Origin: Haloimpatiens sp042688525
GTDB lineage: Bacteria; Bacillota; Clostridia; Clostridiales; Clostridiaceae
Direction of reading: 5' to 3'
NCBI RefSeq assembly: GCF_042688525.2
Contig: NZ_JBHWAB010000001.1
Coordinates: forward strand, 620,001-684,000
DNA length: 64,000 bases
Shown here: positions 36,271 to 44,252 of the stretch, piece by piece
Layout of the letters: each line of letters begins with the position of its first letter
Numbering within the stretch: the first letter of the stretch is position 1
Made by a program: the position numbers and the translations under genes
The notes under the pieces: model-generated
Seen by the model: the letters and a program-made list of their open reading frames with translations, nothing else
The model's database searches: none
Told to the model about the DNA's origin: nothing

Positions 36271-37317
36271 TTGCAGCAAATGCATGAAATTCTTAAGTTA
36301 CAAAAGAAAATAGTTCCTGAATTAATAGAGGTAATAGAAAAAAGATATACCATATTAAGAGGTATATATTATAATCAACCTATTGGAAGAAGAATATTAG
36401 CAAATAAGTTAGGAATAGGTGAAAGAATAGTTAGAACAGAAATAAACTTTTTAAAGAACCAAAATTTAATTGAAGTAAATACTCCAGGAATGACAGTTAC
36501 AAATGATGGAGAAGAGATACTAGAAAAATTAAAAGAATTCATTCATGAAATAAAAGGACTATCAACTTTAGAAAACTATATAAAGAAAAATTTAAAATTA
36601 AAAGATGTAGTAGTAGTTCCAGGAGATATAGAAGATGATATAACAGTTATGAATGAATTAGGAAAAGCAGGAGCTAATTATATAAAAGATAAACTTAGCG
36701 AAAATACAGTGATTTCGCTTACGGGTGGAAGTACTGTTAAATCTATAGTAGATAATATACCAAAAATTAATAAAGTTAGTAACATACTAGTTCTACCGGC
36801 AAGAGGTGGAATGGGAAGAGATGTGGAAACACAATCAAACACATTGACAGCAAGATTGGCAGAAAAAATTAATGCAAATTATAGATTGATGCATGTTCCA
36901 GATAATTTGAGTGATAATGCATTAAATGCAATACTTAATGAGAAAAATATAAAAGAAATAATAGATAAAATCAAATCATGTAATATATTAATTTATGGTA
37001 TTGGAAAAGCAGAAGAAATGGCAATAAGAAGAGGAATGACAGATGAAGAAGTGAAAAAACTATTAGATAAAGGTGCTGTTGCTGAAGCTTTTGGTTATTA
37101 TTTTGATGAAAATGGTGATATAGTGGATTTTACACCAACTATTGGAATAAGAAGAGAAGATATAAAAAATATAGATATTTCAATTGCAATAGCAGGAGGA
37201 AAAAGTAAATCAAAAGCTATATTAGCCACTGAATTAAATATGAAAAGTGGAATTCTTATAACAGATGAAGGCGTTGCTAATGAAATAGTGACAACTTTAG
37301 AAAATCAATCAAAATAA
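36271..37317 (+). CDS. cggR: Central glycolytic genes regulator
   Basis: CggR is a SorC/DeoR-family repressor of lower-glycolysis genes whose inducer is fructose-1,6-bisphosphate. The 348-residue protein has an N-terminal winged helix (about 20-85, with QPIGRRILANKLGIGERIVRTE) and a C-terminal sugar-phosphate-binding domain (about 90-345) with ISLTGGSTV and NILVLPARGGMGRDVETQSN. The start is TTG 36271, 6 nt after AAAGAGGTG. An ATG 33 bp upstream lies inside the operator and has no ribosome site. It heads the operon gap-pgk-tpiA-gpmI-eno and represses its own transcription. Confidence 0.93.
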   Translation: MQQMHEILKLQKKIVPELIEVIEKRYTILRGIYYNQPIGRRILANKLGIGERIVRTEINFLKNQNLIEVNTPGMTVTNDGEEILEKLKEFIHEIKGLSTLENYIKKNLKLKDVVVVPGDIEDDITVMNELGKAGANYIKDKLSENTVISLTGGSTVKSIVDNIPKINKVSNILVLPARGGMGRDVETQSNTLTARLAEKINANYRLMHVPDNLSDNALNAILNEKNIKEIIDKIKSCNILIYGIGKAEEMAIRRGMTDEEVKKLLDKGAVAEAFGYYFDENGDIVDFTPTIGIRREDIKNIDISIAIAGGKSKSKAILATELNMKSGILITDEGVANEIVTTLENQSK

Positions 37318-37405
37318 TCATAAAATTGCTCTTAATAAAATTCACATAAAATATATATATAAATAAAAAAATAAAGAGAGATAAAATTTTAGGAGGTAAT
37401 TTCAA

Positions 37406-38413
37406 ATGAAAAAAGTTGCTATTAATGGTTTTGGAAGAATAGGAAGAAATGTATTTAAAGCATTACTTAAAAACTATTCTAATGATTTAGAAGTAGTTGC
37501 AATCAATGACTTAACTGACCCAGCTACTCTAGCTCACTTATTAAAATACGATTCATTATACGGAAAATTCGAAGGAACTGTAGAAGCTAAAGAAGGCGCT
37601 ATAGTTGTTAATGGTAAAGAAATAAAAATCTATGCAGAAAGAAATCCTAAAGACCTTCCATGGAAAGCATTAGGAATAGACATCGCTATAGAATCAACTG
37701 GATTATTCAGAAACAGAGAAAAAGCTGCTCTTCATTTAGAAGCAGGTGCTAAAAAAGTTCTTATTTCAGCTCCAGCTAAAGATGAAGATATAACAATAGT
37801 TATGGGAGTTAATGAAGAAGAATATGATAATGCTAACCATAACATAATTTCAAATGCTTCATGTACAACAAACTGCTTAGCTCCATTTGCTAAAGTTCTT
37901 GAAAAAGAATTCGGAATTAAAAATGGATTAATGACAACAGTTCACTCATACACTAATGACCAAAAAATATTAGATGCTCCTCATAGTGATTTAAGAAGAG
38001 GAAGAGCAGCAGCAGAAGCAATGATACCAACAACTACAGGAGCTGCTAAAGCAGTTGCTAAAGTTCTTCCTCAATTAAATGGAAAATTAAACGGAATGGC
38101 TGTAAGAGTACCAACTCCAACAGTTTCATTAGTTGACCTTGTTTGTGAATTAGATAAAGATGTTACAGTTGAAGAAGTAAATGCTGCATTCAAGAAATAT
38201 GCAGAAGGAGAAATGCAAGGAGTACTAGGATATAGCGAAGAACCACTTGTATCAATAGACTACAGAGCAGATGAAAGATCTTCAATCGTTGATGGATTAT
38301 CAACAATGACTATGGGACCAAGACTAGTAAAAGTTATTTCTTGGTATGATAATGAATTTGGTTATTCAAACAGATTAGCTGATTTAACTAAATATGTTGC
38401 TGATAGACTATAA
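37406..38413 (+). CDS. gap: Glyceraldehyde-3-phosphate dehydrogenase
   Basis: GAPDH oxidises glyceraldehyde-3-phosphate to 1,3-bisphosphoglycerate with NAD. The 335-residue protein has the Rossmann start KVAINGFGRIGRNVFKA, the catalytic Cys in SNASCTTNCLAP (near residue 153), the conserved His in TTVHSYTNDQ and the C-terminal SWYDNEFGYSNR. Asp in AINDLTD after the second strand indicates NAD preference. AGGAGG precedes the ATG. Codon use is visibly biased toward highly expressed patterns (many GCT, TTC and AAC codons) compared with neighbours. Confidence 0.97.
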   Translation: MKKVAINGFGRIGRNVFKALLKNYSNDLEVVAINDLTDPATLAHLLKYDSLYGKFEGTVEAKEGAIVVNGKEIKIYAERNPKDLPWKALGIDIAIESTGLFRNREKAALHLEAGAKKVLISAPAKDEDITIVMGVNEEEYDNANHNIISNASCTTNCLAPFAKVLEKEFGIKNGLMTTVHSYTNDQKILDAPHSDLRRGRAAAEAMIPTTTGAAKAVAKVLPQLNGKLNGMAVRVPTPTVSLVDLVCELDKDVTVEEVNAAFKKYAEGEMQGVLGYSEEPLVSIDYRADERSSIVDGLSTMTMGPRLVKVISWYDNEFGYSNRLADLTKYVADRL

Positions 38414-38457
38414 TTTTAAAATTTATGTAGAAATATTGGCTGAATTTATATAAAATT

Positions 38458-38613
38458 AGGAGTGGAAAGTTATTTGTATGAAATTTTCATATTTAACTTT
38501 TCACTCTTAGCTTTAAAACATATAAATTGATAAAATTGTATAATAAACAAATTAATTGTAAATTGATAATTCAATAAAAGATTTAATAGTTGAATTATGA
38601 GTTTACAATTAAT
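38458..38613 (+). repeat. Two inverted repeats between gap and pgk
   Basis: The first hairpin (38458-38520) pairs GAGTGGAAAGTTA with TAACTTTTCACTC with an inner TATGAAA/TTTTCATA arm. The second (38551-38574 with 38590-38613) has 24-nt arms with two differences and a 15-nt loop. No long T run follows the first, so both are more likely mRNA-processing or stabilising structures than full terminators. Confidence 0.7.
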
Positions 38614-38671
38614 ATAAATCTATTGATGCTTGCATAATTAAAACCATTCATACATGAAAGGAGAGAAAATC

Positions 38672-39868
38672 ATGCAATTAAATAAGAAAACTGTAGAAGA
38701 TATAGAGGTTAGAGGTAAAAAAGTTTTAGTAAGATGTGATTTCAATGTACCACTAAAAGGTGGGGTTATAACAGACGAGAACAGACTAGTTGGAGCTATG
38801 CCTACAATAAAATACTTAGTTGAAAATGGTGCGAAAGTTATATTATGCTCACACCTTGGAAAACCAAAGGGAGAGCCAAAACCAGAATTATCATTAGCAC
38901 CTGTAGCAAAAAGACTTTCAGAAATGCTTGGAAAAGAAGTAGTATTTGCTAAAGATGACAATGTAGTTGGAGAAAATGCTAAAAAAGCAGTTGAAGCTAT
39001 GAAAGACGGAGAAATAGTATTACTTGAAAATACAAGATATAGAAAAGAAGAAACTAAAAATGTTGAAACTTTTTCAAAAGAATTAGCATCTCTTGCTGAT
39101 GTATTTGTAAATGATGCTTTTGGAACAGCACACAGAGCTCACTGTTCAACTGTTGGTGTAACTGAATTTATTGATACTTCAGTTTGTGGATATTTGATTC
39201 AAAAAGAGTTAAAATTCTTAGGAAATGCTGTTGAAAATCCACAAAGACCATTTGTAGCAATATTAGGTGGTGCAAAAGTTTCAGATAAGCTTGGAGTTAT
39301 AAATAACTTATTAGATAAAGTTGATACTTTAATAATAGGTGGAGGAATGGCATATACATTTTTAAAATCTTTAGGACATGAAATAGGTAATTCACTTTTA
39401 GAACAAGATAAGATGGAATATGCAAAAGAAATGATGAAAAAAGCTGAAGATAAAGGAGTTAAATTATTACTTCCAATAGATATAACTTATGCTAAACAAT
39501 TTGGTGAAAATGAAACTCCAATAATATCAGAAGGTAGAGATATCCCAAGTGATCATGAAGGATTAGATATAGGACCAAAAACTAGACAATTATTTGCAAG
39601 TGCAATAGGAGAAGCTAAAACAGTTGTATGGAACGGACCAATGGGAGTATTTGAATTTGCTAACTTTGCAAAAGGAACTCACGCAATAGCTAAAACAATG
39701 TCAGAAAGTAATGCTACAACAATAATAGGTGGAGGAGACAGTGCAGCAGCTGTTAACCAATTAGGCTTTGGCGATAAGATGACTCATATTTCAACTGGTG
39801 GTGGAGCTTCACTAGAATTCTTAGAAGGAAAAGAATTACCAGGAATAGCAGCACTTAATGATAAATAG
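38672..39868 (+). CDS. pgk: Phosphoglycerate kinase
   Basis: Pgk transfers the acyl phosphate of 1,3-bisphosphoglycerate to ADP. The 398-residue protein has the N-terminal signature KVLVRCDFNVPL, substrate basic residues in LLENTRYRKEETKN and HRAHCSTVGV, and the C-terminal nucleotide-binding WNGPMGVFEF and GGGDSAAAVNQLG then STGGGASLEFLEGKELPG. The start is ATG 38672, 6 nt after AAAGGAGAG; an ATG 18 bp upstream overlaps nothing useful and is ignored. Third gene of the CggR operon. Confidence 0.97.
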   Translation: MQLNKKTVEDIEVRGKKVLVRCDFNVPLKGGVITDENRLVGAMPTIKYLVENGAKVILCSHLGKPKGEPKPELSLAPVAKRLSEMLGKEVVFAKDDNVVGENAKKAVEAMKDGEIVLLENTRYRKEETKNVETFSKELASLADVFVNDAFGTAHRAHCSTVGVTEFIDTSVCGYLIQKELKFLGNAVENPQRPFVAILGGAKVSDKLGVINNLLDKVDTLIIGGGMAYTFLKSLGHEIGNSLLEQDKMEYAKEMMKKAEDKGVKLLLPIDITYAKQFGENETPIISEGRDIPSDHEGLDIGPKTRQLFASAIGEAKTVVWNGPMGVFEFANFAKGTHAIAKTMSESNATTIIGGGDSAAAVNQLGFGDKMTHISTGGGASLEFLEGKELPGIAALNDK

Positions 39869-39940
39869 TTTAAACTATATAGAATCTCTTAACTTACTAT
39901 AAATGTTAAAAATAATTAGAAAGAGCGGGGTGTTTGTAAA

Positions 39941-40687
39941 ATGAGAAAACCAATTATTGCAGGAAACTGGAAAATGAATAAAACAGTTAAAGAAGCTGTT
40001 AAATTAGTTGAAGAATTAAAACCACTTGTAAAAGATGCTAAATGTGATGTAGTTGTTTGTCCAACATTCGTTTGCTTAGATGCTGTATTAAAAGCTGCTG
40101 AAGGAACAAATGTAAAAGTTGGAGCTCAAAATATGCATTTTGAAGAAAGTGGAGCATTTACAGGAGAAATAGCTCCTTCAATGCTAGAAGAAATGGGAGT
40201 AGACTTTGTAGTTTTAGGTCATAGTGAAAGAAGACAATATTTCAATGAAACTGATAAAACAATAAATAAGAAAATAAAGAAAGCATTTGAACATAATTTA
40301 CTTCCTATATTATGTATCGGAGAAACTCTTGAAGAAAGAGAAGCAGATATAACTGAAGAAGTACTTGCAAGACAAGTAAAATTAGATCTTCAAGGTTTAA
40401 ATGCAGAACAAGTTTCAAAAATGGTTATAGCATATGAGCCAATTTGGGCTATAGGAACAGGAAAAACTGCAACTTCAGAACAAGCTAATGAAACAATTGC
40501 ATTTGTAAGAAAAACAGTAGAAGAAGTATTAGGAAAAGAAGTAGCAGAAAAAGTAAGAATTCAATACGGTGGATCAGTTAAACCTAATACAATAAAAGAA
40601 CAAATGGAACAATCAGATATAGATGGAGCATTAGTAGGTGGAGCAAGCTTAAAAGCTGAAGATTTCTCTAAAATAGTAAACTTTTAG
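39941..40687 (+). CDS. tpiA: Triosephosphate isomerase
   Basis: TpiA interconverts dihydroxyacetone phosphate and glyceraldehyde-3-phosphate. The 248-residue TIM barrel shows the catalytic Lys in AGNWKMNKT, the electrophile His in VLGHSERRQYF and the catalytic Glu in IAYEPIWAIGTGKTAT, followed by the phosphate-gripping loop, and the phosphate-binding IQYGGSVKP and VGGASL. Length and motif spacing are standard. Start ATG follows AGCGGGGTG. It stands 72 bp after pgk within the glycolytic operon. Confidence 0.97.
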   Translation: MRKPIIAGNWKMNKTVKEAVKLVEELKPLVKDAKCDVVVCPTFVCLDAVLKAAEGTNVKVGAQNMHFEESGAFTGEIAPSMLEEMGVDFVVLGHSERRQYFNETDKTINKKIKKAFEHNLLPILCIGETLEEREADITEEVLARQVKLDLQGLNAEQVSKMVIAYEPIWAIGTGKTATSEQANETIAFVRKTVEEVLGKEVAEKVRIQYGGSVKPNTIKEQMEQSDIDGALVGGASLKAEDFSKIVNF

Positions 40688-40702
40688 TGAGCTTTTATAG
40701 AT

Positions 40703-40764
40703 TAGTTTGATAGTTTGCTAGTAGCTAATAGGTAGCTGCTAGCAACTAGCAGACTAGAAAACTA
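40703..40764 (+). repeat. Palindromic hairpin between tpiA and gpmI
   Basis: Bases 40703-40722 pair with 40745-40764 (20 nt, three differences), and the loop can pair on itself (GCTAG.AGCT with AGCT.CTAGC). No T run follows. It could be a cruciform or an mRNA stability element. Confidence 0.65.
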
Positions 40765-40783
40765 AAGAACGCGGGGTGTTTTA

Positions 40784-42313
40784 ATGAAAAAGAAACCTGT
40801 AATGTTAATGATTTTGGATGGGTTTGGTATATCAGATCATGAAGACGGAAACGCTATTAAAGCAGCTAATACATCAAATTTTGATAGATTATATTCAAAT
40901 TATCCACATACACAATTAAAAGCAAGTGGTTTAAGTGTAGGACTTCCAGAAGGTCAAATGGGTAATTCAGAAGTTGGACATTTAAATATTGGTGCAGGAA
41001 GAATTGTTTATCAAGAATTAACAAGAATAACTAAAGAGGCTAATGAAGGTAAATTTGCAGAAAATGAAGCTTTTATAAATGTAATAGAAAAAGCTTTAAA
41101 TAATAATTCTTCACTTCATTTATTAGGACTATTGTCTGATGGTGGAGTACATTCACACATAGAACATTTAAAAGGATTATTAAAATTAGCTAAAGATAAA
41201 GGAATGAAAAAAGTATATGTTCATGCATTTTTAGATGGACGTGATGTTCCACCAACATCTGCAAAACAATACATAAATGAGATTGAAGAATATATGAATG
41301 AAATTGGAGTAGGTAAATTAGCAACAGTTTCAGGAAGATATTATGCAATGGATAGAGATAATAGATGGGAAAGAGTAGAACTTGCTTACAATGCATTAGT
41401 TCTTGGCAATGGTGAAAAAGCTGGAAGCGCTATCGAAGCTGTTGAAAAATCTTATCATGATAATAAAACAGATGAATTTGTTCTTCCAACAGTAATATTA
41501 GAAAATGGAGAACCAACTGCTAAAATTGAAAATAAAGACTCAATAATATTCTTCAATTTTAGACCAGATAGAGCTAGAGAGTTAACAAGAGCTATAAATG
41601 ATAGAGAATTTACTGGTTTCAAAAGAGAAACTTTAGATTTAAATTATGTATGTATGACTCAATATGATAAAACAATAGAAAATGTTACAGTAGCATATAA
41701 ACCACAAAAACTTGCAAACACTCTTGGAGAGTATGTGAGTGGATTAGGAAAATCTCAACTTAGAATAGCAGAAACAGAAAAATATGCCCATGTAACTTTC
41801 TTCTTTAATGGTGGAGTAGAAGCTCCAAATAAAAATGAAGAAAGAGCTCTTATACCATCACCAAAAGTTGCTACATATGATTTGCAACCAGAAATGAGTG
41901 CATATGAAGTTACAGATGAGTTGTTAAGTAGAATTGATTCTGATAAATATGATTTAATAATACTTAACTATGCAAATCCAGATATGGTTGGTCATACAGG
42001 AGTAATGGAAGCAGCTAAAAAAGCTGTAGAAACTGTAGATAAGTGCTTACAAAAAGTTGTTGATAAAATGCTTGAAAAAGATGGAACAGTATTTATAACA
42101 GCTGACCATGGAAATTCAGAACAAATGATAGATTATTCTACAGGAAAACCAATGACAGCACATACAACAAGTCCAGTACCTTTTGTATATGTATCAAAAG
42201 ATGCAAAAGAGTTAAAAGATGGTGGGAAATTAGCTGATATAGCACCTACAATGCTTAAAGTTATGGGACTTGAAAAACCAAAGGAAATGACAGGAGAAAA
42301 TTTAATTAAATAA
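40784..42313 (+). CDS. gpmI: 2,3-bisphosphoglycerate-independent phosphoglycerate mutase
   Basis: GpmI interconverts 3- and 2-phosphoglycerate using Mn2+ and a phosphoserine. The 509-residue protein has the metal-binding ILDGFG start, the phospho-acceptor Ser in MGNSEVGHLNIGAG (near residue 63), the substrate block HAFLDGRDVPPTSA, FFNFRPDRARELT and the second metal site ITADHGNSEQM with H in TAHTTSPVPF. Mn2+-dependent GpmI is the spore-former type. The start ATG lies after GCGGGGTG. It is in the CggR operon between tpiA and eno. Confidence 0.96.
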   Translation: MKKKPVMLMILDGFGISDHEDGNAIKAANTSNFDRLYSNYPHTQLKASGLSVGLPEGQMGNSEVGHLNIGAGRIVYQELTRITKEANEGKFAENEAFINVIEKALNNNSSLHLLGLLSDGGVHSHIEHLKGLLKLAKDKGMKKVYVHAFLDGRDVPPTSAKQYINEIEEYMNEIGVGKLATVSGRYYAMDRDNRWERVELAYNALVLGNGEKAGSAIEAVEKSYHDNKTDEFVLPTVILENGEPTAKIENKDSIIFFNFRPDRARELTRAINDREFTGFKRETLDLNYVCMTQYDKTIENVTVAYKPQKLANTLGEYVSGLGKSQLRIAETEKYAHVTFFFNGGVEAPNKNEERALIPSPKVATYDLQPEMSAYEVTDELLSRIDSDKYDLIILNYANPDMVGHTGVMEAAKKAVETVDKCLQKVVDKMLEKDGTVFITADHGNSEQMIDYSTGKPMTAHTTSPVPFVYVSKDAKELKDGGKLADIAPTMLKVMGLEKPKEMTGENLIK

Positions 42314-42520
42314 TATTTATATATGATTAATAATTGATATATTATTGATAAATAATAAAGAAGTAAGTTCTAATTAAACATTAATATATTAATAAGAAAT
42401 AATTGACATTTTACAATGTACTATAATACATATATTTTACATAGAATATTGAAGGTTGATTATAAATTATTAATTATTAATTGCTAATTATTAATTAATA
42501 AAAAGTGGAGGGATATTATA

Positions 42521-43822
42521 ATGAAAAATTACATTGAAATTATTGATGTTTATGCAAGACAAATTTTAGATTCAAGAGCTAACCCAACTGTTGAAGTTGA
42601 AGTTACATTAGAAGATGGAACAGTTGGAAGAGCTGGTGTACCATCAGGAGCATCAACTGGTATGTTCGAAGCTGTTGAACTTAGAGATGAAGATAAATCA
42701 AAATATGTTGGAAAAGGTGTTTTAAAAGCTGTAGATAATGTTAACACTTTAATAGCAGAAGAATTAGTTGGAATGAACGTTCTTGATCAAGTAGCTATAG
42801 ATAAAGCTATGATAGAACTTGATGGAACTGAAAACAAAGCTAAATTAGGTGCAAATGCTACTTTAGGAGTATCTCTTGCATGCGCTCAAGCAGCTGCTAA
42901 ATCATTAGGATTAAGCTTATATCAATACATAGGTGGAGTTAATGGAAAAGTTTTACCAGTTCCAATGATGAACATATTAAATGGTGGAAAACATGCTGAT
43001 AACACTGTTGACTTACAAGAATTCATGGTTATGCCAGCAGGAGCTCCTTCATTCAGCGAAGCTTTAAGAATGTCTGCTGAAGTTTACCATGCATTAAAAT
43101 CAATCTTAAAATCAAAAGGATATGAAACTGGAGTAGGTGACGAAGGTGGATTCGCTCCTAACCTAAAATCAAACGAAGAAGCTATCCAAGTTATTATTGA
43201 AGCTATCGAAAAAGCTGGATACGCTCCAGGAAAAGATATATTCATAGCTTTAGACCCAGCTTCATCAGAATTCTTTAACACTGATACTAATAAATATGAA
43301 TTAACAGGAGAAGGAAAAACTCTTACTCCAGCTGAAATGGCTCAATTCTATGCTGATTTAGTAGAAAAATATCCAATAATCTCAATCGAAGATGGTATGG
43401 CAGAAGAAGATTGGGAAGGATGGAAAGTATTAACTGATAAAGTTGGAGATAAAGTTCAATTAGTTGGAGACGACTTATTCGTAACTAACACTAAGAGACT
43501 TGCTAAAGGTATAGAAACTAAGACTGCTAACTCAATCCTTATAAAACTTAACCAAATTGGAACATTAACTGAAACATTAAATGCTATAGAAATGGCTGAA
43601 AGAGCTGGATATACTGCAGTTGTTTCTCATAGATCTGGAGAAACTGAAGATACTACAATAGCTGATTTAGTTGTTGGTGTTAATGCAGGACAAATAAAAA
43701 CTGGAGCTCCTTCAAGAAGTGAAAGAGTTGCTAAATACAACCAATTATTAAGAATTGAAGAAGAATTAGCAGAAATGGGAGAATACAGAGGATTAAAAGC
43801 ATTCTATAACATAAATAGATAA
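42521..43822 (+). CDS. eno: Enolase
   Basis: Enolase dehydrates 2-phosphoglycerate to phosphoenolpyruvate. The 433-residue protein has the N-terminal DVYARQILDSRANPTVEVEV, the mobile loop GVPSGASTGMFEAVEL, catalytic Glu residues in GDEGGFAPNL and YPIISIEDGMAEEDW, the metal Asp in LVGDDLFVTN, the catalytic Lys in ILIKLNQIGTLTET and VSHRSGETEDTTIADL. The gap of 207 bp before it is AT-rich with repeated TTAATTATTAA blocks and may hold a promoter, but none is convincing. Codon use is again of the highly expressed type. A terminator ends the operon. Confidence 0.97.
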   Translation: MKNYIEIIDVYARQILDSRANPTVEVEVTLEDGTVGRAGVPSGASTGMFEAVELRDEDKSKYVGKGVLKAVDNVNTLIAEELVGMNVLDQVAIDKAMIELDGTENKAKLGANATLGVSLACAQAAAKSLGLSLYQYIGGVNGKVLPVPMMNILNGGKHADNTVDLQEFMVMPAGAPSFSEALRMSAEVYHALKSILKSKGYETGVGDEGGFAPNLKSNEEAIQVIIEAIEKAGYAPGKDIFIALDPASSEFFNTDTNKYELTGEGKTLTPAEMAQFYADLVEKYPIISIEDGMAEEDWEGWKVLTDKVGDKVQLVGDDLFVTNTKRLAKGIETKTANSILIKLNQIGTLTETLNAIEMAERAGYTAVVSHRSGETEDTTIADLVVGVNAGQIKTGAPSRSERVAKYNQLLRIEEELAEMGEYRGLKAFYNINR

Positions 43823-43896
43823 TTGATATAAATGTTAAAAATATATTGAATAAACGTATCTAATTATGATATAATTCATAGTTAGGTGCATAAAGA

Positions 43897-43930
43897 TAAA
43901 GGGGCGCTTAATGTACCCCTTTATTATTAT
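43897..43930 (+). terminator. Terminator after eno
   Basis: AAAGGGG and CCCCTTT pair around an 11-nt loop, followed by ATTATTATT; the T tail is mixed with A. Confidence 0.7.
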
Positions 43931-43993
43931 TGTAATCTTTCCATTAGTGTGCTAAAATAAATTGTATGTTTAGTACACGAGGAGGTGTTTATC

Positions 43994-44221
43994 ATGGAAA
44001 AAGCTTTAATCGCGGTACAAATAATAGCAGCAATAATAGTTATTGTATCAATTATGATGCAGCCAAGTAAAAATGATGGGTTTACAGGTTTTGGAACAGG
44101 TGGAAGAGAAACCTATTTTACGAAATATAAAGTAAAAACATCAGAATCAGTTTTAGCAAGAATTACTATAATATCTAGTATAATATTTGCTGTTGTTACA
44201 ATAGCAATGAATATAATATAA
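43994..44221 (+). CDS. secG: Preprotein translocase subunit SecG
   Basis: SecG is the small accessory subunit of the SecYEG protein-export channel. The 75-residue product has two hydrophobic helices (about 3-20 and 54-74) joined by the Gly-rich loop MQPSKNDGFTGFGTGGRETYF, the family hallmark. The start is ATG 43994, 6 nt after GAGGAGGTG; an in-frame GTG at 43985 is in the ribosome site. In related clostridia secG stands directly before rnr and smpB. Here a pyrophosphatase and a transporter come between them. Confidence 0.92.
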   Translation: MEKALIAVQIIAAIIVIVSIMMQPSKNDGFTGFGTGGRETYFTKYKVKTSESVLARITIISSIIFAVVTIAMNII

Positions 44222-44252
44222 AATCAAAAATATTTTAGGAGGAGCGATAAAA

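Noticed and set aside
42403..42427. Sigma-A promoter before eno (TTGACA and TATAAT)
   Set aside because: The boxes are only 13 nt apart, too close for normal recognition.
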